A DNA stretch of 64,000 nt from assembly GCA_963833965.1 (NCBI GenBank), contig CAWHZZ010000001.1:558001-622000 (forward strand), given 5' to 3'. This document shows positions 28,144 through 35,507 of this stretch, one piece after another (positions within the stretch are counted from its first letter, which is position 1; each line of letters opens with the position of its first letter). The notes below the pieces were generated by a model. It was not told the DNA's origin. It searched no databases and was given only the letters and a program-made list of their open reading frames with translations. The stretch is from CAJCIW01 sp963833965 (lineage in GTDB: Bacteria; Chlamydiota; Chlamydiia; Chlamydiales; Rhabdochlamydiaceae). The translations under genes were made by a program, and so were the position numbers.

Positions 28144-28825
28144 CTTTGCTCCACGTGTCGCCGCTGAACGTGTAGACGAGTGGGACCCCTGTCGCGAGCT
28201 CTAAATGCACAACTTCTTCTTTTGTCAAATCATCCAAAAACATCACGATGGCACGCAGGGAATTGCCATGTGCGGAAATGAACACATTTTTGCCTTCTTT
28301 TAACAGAGGGAAAATTTTGGTTTTGAAATAAGGAATTGAGCGCTCAGATGTCATCGCTAAACTCTCTCCATCTGGGGGCGCATCATCAAAGCTGCGCCGC
28401 CAAATATGCACTTGCTCATTTCCGAACTTCTCCCGCATTTCCTGCTTATTCATTCCCTGAAGCTGCCCATACATTCTTTCGTTGAGCTCCCAAGCGTTGT
28501 ACACGGGGATGCATTTTTCTTTGGCCGTTTGGCTATAGATTTGGGCCCATTCTTCGAGTTTTCCTTCCTTCGGATGCTGAACGCAAGGCACTTTGCCGCT
28601 GGAGTGGTGCATCATCGCCAGCATGGCGGTCATTTGCGCCCTGATGAGCGTCGATGTAAAAATGAAATCGATGGGCAGGTGGGCGATCTTCTTCCCTCCT
28701 TCGATCGACTCCTCCACCCCCTTAGCGCTCAAAGGGATATCTACCCAACCTGTGAAGAGGTTCAGCCGGTTCCACTCCGATTCCCCGTGCCGCATCATGA
28801 TTAGTTTTGAATTTATTTTTACCAT
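28133..28825 (-). CDS. gpmA: 2,3-bisphosphoglycerate-dependent phosphoglycerate mutase
   Basis: The 230-residue glycolytic enzyme interconverts 3- and 2-phosphoglycerate. The phospho-His motif MMRHGESEWNRLNLFTGW and the second His in VFISAHGNSLRAIV are intact, as is ELNERMYGQLQGMNK. ATG 28825 is chosen; ATG 28849 adds eight residues but abuts a hairpin. The gene begins the gpmA-nifS-nifU operon in the order known from Chlamydia. Confidence 0.93.
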   Translation of the reverse strand: MVKINSKLIMMRHGESEWNRLNLFTGWVDIPLSAKGVEESIEGGKKIAHLPIDFIFTSTLIRAQMTAMLAMMHHSSGKVPCVQHPKEGKLEEWAQIYSQTAKEKCIPVYNAWELNERMYGQLQGMNKQEMREKFGNEQVHIWRRSFDDAPPDGESLAMTSERSIPYFKTKIFPLLKEGKNVFISAHGNSLRAIVMFLDDLTKEEVVHLELATGVPLVYTFSGDTWSKDGR

Positions 28826-28851
28826 TCGCCGCTCTGCTTTTTGGAACATTT

Positions 28852-28887
28852 AGGGAGCGTTTTCAAAAGTTTTTGAAAACGTTCCCT
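28852..28887. repeat. Hairpin between divergent gpmA and pseudouridine synthase
   Basis: AGGGAGCGTTTTCAAAA and TTTTGAAAACGTTCCCT form a 17-bp stem with one mismatch and a 2-nt loop. It lies in a shared upstream region, so it is not a terminator for either gene. It may be an operator or a minimal palindromic element. Confidence 0.6.
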
Positions 28888-28943
28888 AGTTTATCAGGGG
28901 GATAAATTATAAACCATTGTGCTAATCAGGACGCTCCTTTAAA

Positions 28944-29663
28944 ATGTTTCCCATGGAAACAAAAAAAAGATTGAGTAAGGCTCTTGCCGCCGCCGGCATT
29001 GCGTCACGCCGCGCTGCCGAGGAAATCATTTTTGAAGGGCGCGTCAAAGTCAACGGGACCGTCGTCAAGGTGCCGCAAACCTTGGTCGATTGGGACTCCG
29101 ACGTTATCATTGTCGACGGAGAACCGATCAACGGAGAGGAAAAAAAAGTTTACTACATTTTGAACAAGCCGCATGGCTTTATTTGTTCCAACGCCCGCAT
29201 CGGCTCTAAAAAGCTGGTCATCGATCTTTTCGCTCATCTCCATCTTCGACTTTTCACCATTGGAAGACTCGACCGCGATACAACCGGACTTCTTCTCGTC
29301 ACTAACGACGGCCATTTTGCCAATAAAGTCATCCACCCTTCTTCCAATATCTCTAAAGAATACCTTATCAAAACTTCCCAGGAAATCACTGACGTCCATC
29401 TTAAAGCGATCTCCAAAGGAACCTATATTGAAGACTCCTGGGTCAAACCCGTCAATGTGGAAAAAGTTCGTAAAGGCACTTTGAAGGTCACTGTCAAAGA
29501 AGGGAAAAAAAGAGAAGTGCGCCTGCTCGTGCAAAATGCAGGCCTCGATATCCTCGAACTTTCGAGGATCCGCATCGGGGGGTTACGTCTTGGTCCCATC
29601 CCCGAAGGAACTTTCCGCGAAATGACCGAATCAGAGAAAAAAGTCATTTTTCAAAGCCGTTAA
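28944..29663 (+). CDS. rRNA pseudouridine synthase, RsuA/RluB family
   Basis: The 239-residue protein has an N-terminal S4 RNA-binding domain (RLSKALAAAGIASRRAAEEII) and the catalytic domain with the essential Asp in IGRLDRDTTGLLLVTNDG. It converts a uridine in ribosomal RNA to pseudouridine; the exact site cannot be told. It corresponds in position to the chlamydial yjbC-like gene next to gpmA. ATG 28953 is an alternative start. Confidence 0.9.
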   Translation: MFPMETKKRLSKALAAAGIASRRAAEEIIFEGRVKVNGTVVKVPQTLVDWDSDVIIVDGEPINGEEKKVYYILNKPHGFICSNARIGSKKLVIDLFAHLHLRLFTIGRLDRDTTGLLLVTNDGHFANKVIHPSSNISKEYLIKTSQEITDVHLKAISKGTYIEDSWVKPVNVEKVRKGTLKVTVKEGKKREVRLLVQNAGLDILELSRIRIGGLRLGPIPEGTFREMTESEKKVIFQSR

Positions 29664-29726
29664 CACTTGCACAGTTTGGGTAAACTGCCTAAAATTTGTT
29701 CAAATGAATAGGCACACGTTTTAGTT

Positions 29727-30401
29727 ATGCTCAACATCGCAAGGCTCTTTGGCAAATCTCCATTTGCCCCGCTCCAAAGCCACATGAAGAAAGTGGCATT
29801 GTGCATGGAAAGGCTCTCCGATATCTTCAAAGCGCTTTCCAAAATGGACATGGAAAAGATCGAAAAGCTCGTCGCCGATCTTTCGCGAATGGAACATGAA
29901 GCCGATTTGACAAAGAACGACATCCGCAACCATTTGCCTAAAAGCATTTTTCTTCCCATTGATCGCGCTCATTTTCTTGAGATTTTGTCTGTCCAAGACA
30001 GCATCGCAGATAAGGCCGAAGAGACAGGCATTCTTCTCACTTTGCGCCCTTTAGAGGATTTTCGCAATTTTACAGAAGACCTGGTCGCATTCTTTAAGAA
30101 GGCGGAACTTGTCTTCCTCGATGCGAAACACATCATCGAAGAGATCGATGAACTGCTGGAGTCTTCTTTCGGTGGGATCGAGGCGGAAAAAGTCAAGGCG
30201 ATGGTGGAGCAAACGGCTAATAAAGAGCAAGAAGTAAACAACATGCGGTGGGAGTTGATGAAACAGCTCTTCACTCATGGCGATGCGCTCAAGACACCCG
30301 TTTTTTTTCTTTGGATGCGATTAATTGAGGAAGTGAGCGCGATTTCCCACCTTTCTGAGAGGCTTGCCAACCGCATCCGAATGATTTTGGAACTCAAATA
30401 A
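29727..30401 (+). CDS. PhoU-like protein (TIGR00153/DUF47)
   Basis: The 224-residue helical protein belongs to the DUF47 group of PhoU relatives (HMKKVALCMERLSDIFKAL, SRMEHEADLTKNDIRNHLPKS, PIDRAHFLEILSVQDSIAD). These proteins pair with Pit/Pho4 phosphate transporters and probably regulate them. The pho4 gene follows in the same direction, as in Chlamydia, but two palindromic elements have been inserted between them. Confidence 0.88.
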   Translation: MLNIARLFGKSPFAPLQSHMKKVALCMERLSDIFKALSKMDMEKIEKLVADLSRMEHEADLTKNDIRNHLPKSIFLPIDRAHFLEILSVQDSIADKAEETGILLTLRPLEDFRNFTEDLVAFFKKAELVFLDAKHIIEEIDELLESSFGGIEAEKVKAMVEQTANKEQEVNNMRWELMKQLFTHGDALKTPVFFLWMRLIEEVSAISHLSERLANRIRMILELK

Positions 30402-30405
30402 GTAA

Positions 30406-30569
30406 GGGGTTGTAAGGAAATAAATTTTACAGTTCCCGAGGAGAAAAACGGTTCAGATCTTGAGGATTTTTTCACAGCAGGTGTTCCTGTCACCCCTGCA
30501 AGGAAAAATCGTCGAGAGATGAATCGATTTTTCCCTCGAGAACTGTAACAGTTATTTTCTTACAACCCC
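30406..30569. mobile_element. 164-bp palindromic element, family 1, copy 1
   Basis: The ends GGGGTTGTAAGGAAATAA and TTATTTTCTTACAACCCC are inverted repeats. TAA flanks the element on both sides (30403-30405, 30570-30572), a target duplication. It is nearly identical to 53565-53728 and has no coding capacity, so it is MITE-like. Confidence 0.88.
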
Positions 30570-30586
30570 TAAGAGACGGTCTCTAA

Positions 30587-30736
30587 GAGTGTGTCGTTGA
30601 AAATTTATTAGTTGATTTTTGATGCATTTTTTCGCAGTTTTTGAAAATATTCCGCAGGGCATAGTTGATTAACTAGACCAAGGAATAATTTCAAAAAAGG
30701 CGCAAAAAGCAACAATAAATTTTCAACGACACACTT
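30587..30736. mobile_element. 150-bp palindromic element, family 2, copy 1
   Basis: The ends GAGTGTGTCGTTGAAAATTT and AAATTTTCAACGACACACTT are inverted repeats flanked by TAA (30584-30586, 30737-30739). The interior carries GCAGTTTTTGAAAATATTCC, which is related to the element at 55806-55954. It is non-coding. Confidence 0.85.
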
Positions 30737-30900
30737 TAAGTGAGCTGAAATATTTATAATGAAATTCAAGGAGCTTTTCGATGAGATTTTTACAGCGGAC
30801 GACGAAGACAATGTGCGGACACATTGCTGAGGAGGCTGATGTGAAATATCGCGAAAAGAACTTGAAGGTCATTATAAATATTTAAACGAACTTAGCTTAG
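30737..30900. other. Leader of pho4, no stable gene
   Basis: An 18-codon frame (MKFKELFDEIFTADDEDN) starts at about 30760 and ends quickly. It could be the remains of a gene broken by the insertions upstream. Nothing else is visible. Confidence 0.3.
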
Positions 30901-32328
30901 ATGGAAACCGAGGTCATTTTAAAATTTCTGGTGCTTATCGTCGGTTTCTACATGGCGTGGAATATCGGCGCCAACGACGTTTCGAATGCGATGGGCACAT
31001 CAGTCGGCTCCGGCGCTTTGACTTTGAAAAGAGCCGTTTTCGTCGCTGCCATCCTCGAGTTCAGCGGAGCTTTTTTCGTCGGGGCCAATGTCTCCGAAAC
31101 GGTACAGCGCGGCCTGATCGACACGAACATGTTCCTCACCGAACCGATCATTCTGATTTTGGGGATGTGCGCCGCGTTGCTCGGGACAAGTGTCTGGCTC
31201 CAGATCGCCTCCTATTTTGGGTGGCCGGTTTCTACTACGCACGCCATCGTCGGAGCGATTTTGGGCTTCGGCGCCCTCGTCGGAGGGATCGATGCGATCC
31301 AGTGGGGGGAGGTCGGCTCCATTGCCTTGAGCTGGATCATCTCTCCTGTAATATCGGCGATCATTTCCTATCTGATCTTTAGCATTCTGCAAAGAAATAT
31401 TCTCTTCGCAATGAACCCCACAGAGGCGACAAAAAAATTTCTGCCGCTCCTCGTCTTTATCGTCTTCACAACCTTTACTTTGAGCCTCATTTTCAACGGC
31501 CTGCAAAATCTGAATATGAATGTTACTTTTGCAGGAGCCCTCGGCATCTCTATTGCCATCGGGATCGCTGCCTCCGGGATCTCTTTTCTTTTTGTCCGGA
31601 GAATCCCTCTTCCCGCCGTCGATAACCGCCCCCCCTCGCGCTACCTTCCACAAACCGTTATCAGCTTGGAAAAAGCGATCAAGCACCTTCAGCGCGTGCA
31701 AGTGGCCTCTTATGACGAGACCCACGACAAGGTCGGTCACGTGCTTGATGAGGTGCGCGCCCTTTCGAACAAAGTGCGCCAAGAGACCAGCTTTTCGGAA
31801 CGGGCGTCGGAATACCGCTCCGTGGAAAGAATGTTTGTCTACCTGCAGATCTTAAGCGCTTGTTTTGTCGCATTCGCGCATGGCGCTAATGATGTCGCCA
31901 ATGCGATTGGGCCCGTTGCGGCTGTGCTCGATGTCATCAAAAACGGGATGATCTCAGACGTCGCCATCGTTCCCCCCTGGCTTCTGGCCTTTGGGGGCGT
32001 TGGTATCGTCGTCGGTTTGGCCACTTGGGGGTGGCGCGTGATTGAGACGATTGGCAAAAAGATCACTGAACTCACCCCAACACGCGGCTTCTGCGCTGAG
32101 TTCGGCGCTGCGACGACAATCTTGATCGCTTCTAAACTGGGGTTCCCAATCTCGACCACGCATTGCCTTGTTGGGGCTGTCCTAGGCGTTGGCCTCGCTC
32201 GCGGCATGCGCGCGTTGAATCTCAACATGCTCCGCGATATCGTGCTCTCCTGGATCATCACAATCCCAGCAAGCGCTATCATGAGTATCCTTTTCTTTTA
32301 TGCATTGCGCTCTATTTTCGTGAGGTAA
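30901..32328 (+). CDS. Inorganic phosphate transporter, Pit/Pho4 family
   Basis: The 475-residue inner-membrane protein has the duplicated Pho4 signature GANDVSNA near residue 23 and GANDVANA near residue 331, with PISTTH-type motifs in both halves and a hydrophilic central loop around 235-300. It imports phosphate with a cation. It is preceded by the PhoU-like gene. Chlamydiae keep this pair. Confidence 0.92.
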   Translation: METEVILKFLVLIVGFYMAWNIGANDVSNAMGTSVGSGALTLKRAVFVAAILEFSGAFFVGANVSETVQRGLIDTNMFLTEPIILILGMCAALLGTSVWLQIASYFGWPVSTTHAIVGAILGFGALVGGIDAIQWGEVGSIALSWIISPVISAIISYLIFSILQRNILFAMNPTEATKKFLPLLVFIVFTTFTLSLIFNGLQNLNMNVTFAGALGISIAIGIAASGISFLFVRRIPLPAVDNRPPSRYLPQTVISLEKAIKHLQRVQVASYDETHDKVGHVLDEVRALSNKVRQETSFSERASEYRSVERMFVYLQILSACFVAFAHGANDVANAIGPVAAVLDVIKNGMISDVAIVPPWLLAFGGVGIVVGLATWGWRVIETIGKKITELTPTRGFCAEFGAATTILIASKLGFPISTTHCLVGAVLGVGLARGMRALNLNMLRDIVLSWIITIPASAIMSILFFYALRSIFVR

Positions 32329-32344
32329 ACATCGTCTCGCACTA

Positions 32345-33367
32345 CTATAACATTTTTCTCCGCGTCTTCGCGTCGTGGCGCCTTTGCGATGAAATCCTAA
32401 TTAATTGGGAATTCGGTGCGCCTTGCTCTTCTTGAAAGATTTGCGCAATGGCGCGGATCCAGCCCTCCCTTCGATTGAGAGCGGGGCATCGATACGCTCG
32501 AAAGCCTGCTTTGCGGACGGATGGGAGATATAGGTATTCTATCTCATAGAGCGTTTCAATGTGATCAGAAGTAAAGCTTAAAGGGACTATAACTGCATTT
32601 TTTCTACCTTCCGCCCATTCTTTCGTTTCACACACCTGAGCTGTGTAGGGCCGAATCCACTCCTCTTTGCCAAATTGCGATTGATAGCTCAGCTTCGCGG
32701 CGGCTTTTGGAAATCGCCTTTGGAGTAAATTGAAACTCACTGTGCACTCTTGCTGATAACAATCCCCGGTATCGACAAAGCCTTGTGGCACTCCATGTGC
32801 AGAAAACAGAAGGGCGGTCTCTTCTTCCCGCAGGTCTTGTTGCTCAAAAAATTCTGCAATCAGCTGCTCAAACGACGTGATGTATAGAGGATGGTCTGGA
32901 TACGACTTTACCCACGATAATCGGTTGAGTGTACGCGAGGATAAATGTTTGGAAAACCACAAGGCAATGCTTCCTGTGGTCGCATAGGTGAATTGCGGAA
33001 ACATTGGAAAAACGCGGATCTCGCGGGGCTGTAAGTTTTCAATTTTTTCAATAAACCCGGCATGCGTCTTTGGCAAATAACGATGGAAGACGAGCACTTG
33101 CTCCCCGAGGATGCGGCCCACCTGCTCAGCAATCGCTTCGGTGTCTTCGTAGATGGGGGATTTACCTCCAATGAGAGCATAGTCGGGCGCGATCTTTTTG
33201 CTTCTTTTTTTCGCCACGCGGGTAAAGAGCAGACGATGCAGAAATGGGGGGAGGCGAGTGCGGAGGACCTCTTGGTCCGTCAGAAGCTCGATTAAAAATT
33301 CTTCGATCTCCTGTAAATTTCGCGGCCCTCCAAAATTGACAAGTAGATATGCTTTATTCATAGCCAT
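32345..33367 (-). CDS. hemH: Ferrochelatase
   Basis: The 340-residue enzyme inserts iron into protoporphyrin. It begins with NKAYLLVNFGGPRNLQEIEEF and has the active-site His in LLFSAHGVP and the Glu in SFTSDHIETLYEIE. The last about 19 residues (after EEQGAPNSQ) are encoded by a low-complexity stretch of CGCGTCTTCGCG type that looks like a dispersed repeat, so the natural C terminus is probably shorter. It converges on pho4 with a 16-nt gap. Confidence 0.92.
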   Translation of the reverse strand: MAMNKAYLLVNFGGPRNLQEIEEFLIELLTDQEVLRTRLPPFLHRLLFTRVAKKRSKKIAPDYALIGGKSPIYEDTEAIAEQVGRILGEQVLVFHRYLPKTHAGFIEKIENLQPREIRVFPMFPQFTYATTGSIALWFSKHLSSRTLNRLSWVKSYPDHPLYITSFEQLIAEFFEQQDLREEETALLFSAHGVPQGFVDTGDCYQQECTVSFNLLQRRFPKAAAKLSYQSQFGKEEWIRPYTAQVCETKEWAEGRKNAVIVPLSFTSDHIETLYEIEYLYLPSVRKAGFRAYRCPALNRREGWIRAIAQIFQEEQGAPNSQLIRISSQRRHDAKTRRKML

Positions 33368-33426
33368 CTAAGAAAAAATAATATACTATCCAATGGCGAT
33401 TTACTAATCCAGAATGCAAAAGAGCT

Positions 33427-34629
33427 ATGCACAAACCACTTTTTCTATTCCTGTTCTTATTTGCCGCTGTTTGGGGCCAGGAATCCGAGCCTTTGCCCCA
33501 AAAAAAGACAATTTGCCTGAACATGATTGTAAAGAATGAAAGCGAGGTCATCGAAAAATGTTTGGCTTCCGTCAAACATTTGATCGATTATTGGGTGATC
33601 GTCGACACGGGCTCCAAAGACGGCACTCAAGAGGTGGTGAAGAATTTCCTAAAAGACATCCCGGGAGAACTTTTGGAAAGGCCTTGGGTAGACTTTGCCC
33701 ACAACCGCAATGAAGCGCTGCAAGCGGCAAAAGACAAGGCAGACTACCTTCTATTCCTCGATGCCGATGAGATTTGGCAATATCCGGAAAATTTTTCTCT
33801 TCCCGCCTTAGATAAAGACGCTTATTTTGTCCAAGTCCGGCAGCTGGGTGCCGCGGATTTTAAAAGACTGGGCTTGATCAACGCTCATCTCGAATGGAAG
33901 TGGGTTGGCGTTCTGCATGAAGTGCTTGAATCTCCTCTTGCCAAAACGTACACCACGCTGAGTGGAGTGCTCAATATTTGCAACGAAATGAAAGGAGCCC
34001 GCTCTAAAACCCCCGATACTTATTTGAAAGATGCGGCCGTCTTAGAAAAAGCATTAAAAAAAGAGCCCAAAAACAGCCGTTACATGTTCTATTTAGGCCA
34101 AAGTTATTTGGCCGCCGACAAATATGAACTTGCGCTGAGAGCCTTTGAAAAAAGAAGTCTAATGGAAAGCGCGGATGTTCAGGAAACTTTTATGTCCCTT
34201 TACAACGTGGGCCTTGTTCAAGAAAAATTGAATGACTTTGACTCGGCCATCAAAAGCTACTTTAAAGCCTATCAATTTCGTCCTTCGAGGGCCGAGCCGC
34301 TATTTAGGACTGCAATCCTTCATCGAAAACAGGGAAATTACTTGCTGGGATATCTGCTTTCAAAATTTGCGCTTTCCATCCCCGCACCAAAAGAAGACCT
34401 ATGCATAGAATACATGACTTATGATTACGCTTTGCTCATCGAGTTTGCCAACTGCGCATTATTATTAGGAAGATTTCAGGAAGGCTTTGAGGCTTGCTGC
34501 CGGCTGATCGCCAATCCCAATCTTCCTCCCGAATTCAAATCTCAGGTAGCTGCTAACTTGGAGCTAGCCGGAAAGAATATTGCCGTAAAAGAAGAGATAA
34601 AGCATAATTTGGACGCCTATCAAAGATGA
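33427..34629 (+). CDS. Family 2 glycosyltransferase with TPR repeats and signal peptide
   Basis: The 400-residue protein has a clear signal sequence (LFLFLFLFAAVWGQE). A GT2 domain follows: ICLNMIVKNESEVIEKCL, WVIVDTGSKDGTQEVV and the DxD-like LFLDADEIW. TPR-type helices occupy residues 210-400. GT2/TPR proteins of this type (SunS-like) are normally cytoplasmic, so an N-terminal export signal is odd. It overlaps the next gene by ATGA. Acceptor and sugar are unknown. Confidence 0.8.
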   Translation: MHKPLFLFLFLFAAVWGQESEPLPQKKTICLNMIVKNESEVIEKCLASVKHLIDYWVIVDTGSKDGTQEVVKNFLKDIPGELLERPWVDFAHNRNEALQAAKDKADYLLFLDADEIWQYPENFSLPALDKDAYFVQVRQLGAADFKRLGLINAHLEWKWVGVLHEVLESPLAKTYTTLSGVLNICNEMKGARSKTPDTYLKDAAVLEKALKKEPKNSRYMFYLGQSYLAADKYELALRAFEKRSLMESADVQETFMSLYNVGLVQEKLNDFDSAIKSYFKAYQFRPSRAEPLFRTAILHRKQGNYLLGYLLSKFALSIPAPKEDLCIEYMTYDYALLIEFANCALLLGRFQEGFEACCRLIANPNLPPEFKSQVAANLELAGKNIAVKEEIKHNLDAYQR

Positions 34630-35507
34630 AAAAAGAGCCAGTTCCAAACCTCCACGCCCGCGAAAAATCGAAGATTTTGGCGTCTTCTTGCCAGAACCTG
34701 CAAGCAGGTTCGGCCGGCAAAGGAACGCCAAAAGGGCGATTTTACGCGGCGAAGAGTTTTGCAACTGGCTCTATAGTTTCTTCCTTTCTCATTTTCCTGC
34801 TCATATTGACTTGCTGCAGCAAAAGCGGAAAGAGCGGCCGCGGGGTCGGGGTCGATCCCTACTGGTTTCCACTCGGCTTCGGCACAAGGGACAACAGTGT
34901 AACCGCTTTTTCCACAGAGCTTCTCACAGAAATCGGCAAGAAGGAAAAAATCCCCTTTCTCAAAGTCTCCGTCAATTCCAGTGATTTGATGGAAGGGTTG
35001 CAAAAAGGCAACTATGAGGCGATCCTCTCTTCGATGCGGCCTTATATTTTTAATCAAGATCTCTTCGACTTTTCTGACGTTTATCTCGCTCTTGGGCCGG
35101 TTCTCGTCGTCCCCTCTCGTTCCACAATTCACTCTTTGCAAGATTTAGATGGAAAAGAGATCGCAGTGATCGACGGGTCCTCATACGATCAGATTTTAGA
35201 AAAGAGCAAAGGGGTCATCATTCGTTATTACGATTCGATGCCAAAGGCTTTAAACGACACTCTTCTGGGAACGGTCGATGGAGCAATGATCGATATCCTC
35301 TCTGCCGGGGCTTACTGCCGCGACCTCTACGAAGGTGAACTTAAAATCGCCACTCGGCCCTTGAACGATGAGGGTTTGCGCCTCATTGTCAAACATCAAA
35401 CAGCTGAGGACATGGTCAAAGGGTTCAATGCGGGGCTTGACCAAATGAAAAAAGACGGCTCTTATGCGAAGCTCCTCGATAAATGGGGTTTGCAAGAGTC
35501 TAATTAA
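34626..35507 (+). CDS. Solute-binding lipoprotein, family 3 (amino-acid type)
   Basis: The 293-residue protein has an SBP_bac_3 fold: TELLTEIGKKEKIPFLKV, GNYEAILSSMRPYIFNQDLFDFSDVYL, LQDLDGKEIAVIDGSS and the closing segment DKWGLQE. The signal (SFLIFLLILTCCSKSG) resembles a lipoprotein signal but lies at residues 52-70. The first about 48 codons come from a palindromic element. Chlamydia has a comparable binding protein close to hemH. The stop overlaps that of glgP on the other strand. Confidence 0.8.
   Translation: MKKEPVPNLHAREKSKILASSCQNLQAGSAGKGTPKGRFYAAKSFATGSIVSSFLIFLLILTCCSKSGKSGRGVGVDPYWFPLGFGTRDNSVTAFSTELLTEIGKKEKIPFLKVSVNSSDLMEGLQKGNYEAILSSMRPYIFNQDLFDFSDVYLALGPVLVVPSRSTIHSLQDLDGKEIAVIDGSSYDQILEKSKGVIIRYYDSMPKALNDTLLGTVDGAMIDILSAGAYCRDLYEGELKIATRPLNDEGLRLIVKHQTAEDMVKGFNAGLDQMKKDGSYAKLLDKWGLQESN
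34634..34772. mobile_element. 139-bp palindromic element inside the solute-binding lipoprotein gene
   Basis: AGAGCCAGTT at the left and AACTGGCTCT at the right end close a near-perfect palindrome centred on AGAACCTGCAAGCAGGTTC. The two halves align along most of their length (for example TTTTGGCGT in both). It is in frame with the lipoprotein gene and separates the start codon from the signal-peptide coding part. Confidence 0.8.

Noticed and set aside
31000..31782. 260-residue minus-strand frame within pho4
   Set aside because: It is an antisense shadow of the transporter gene, with no start signal or domain.
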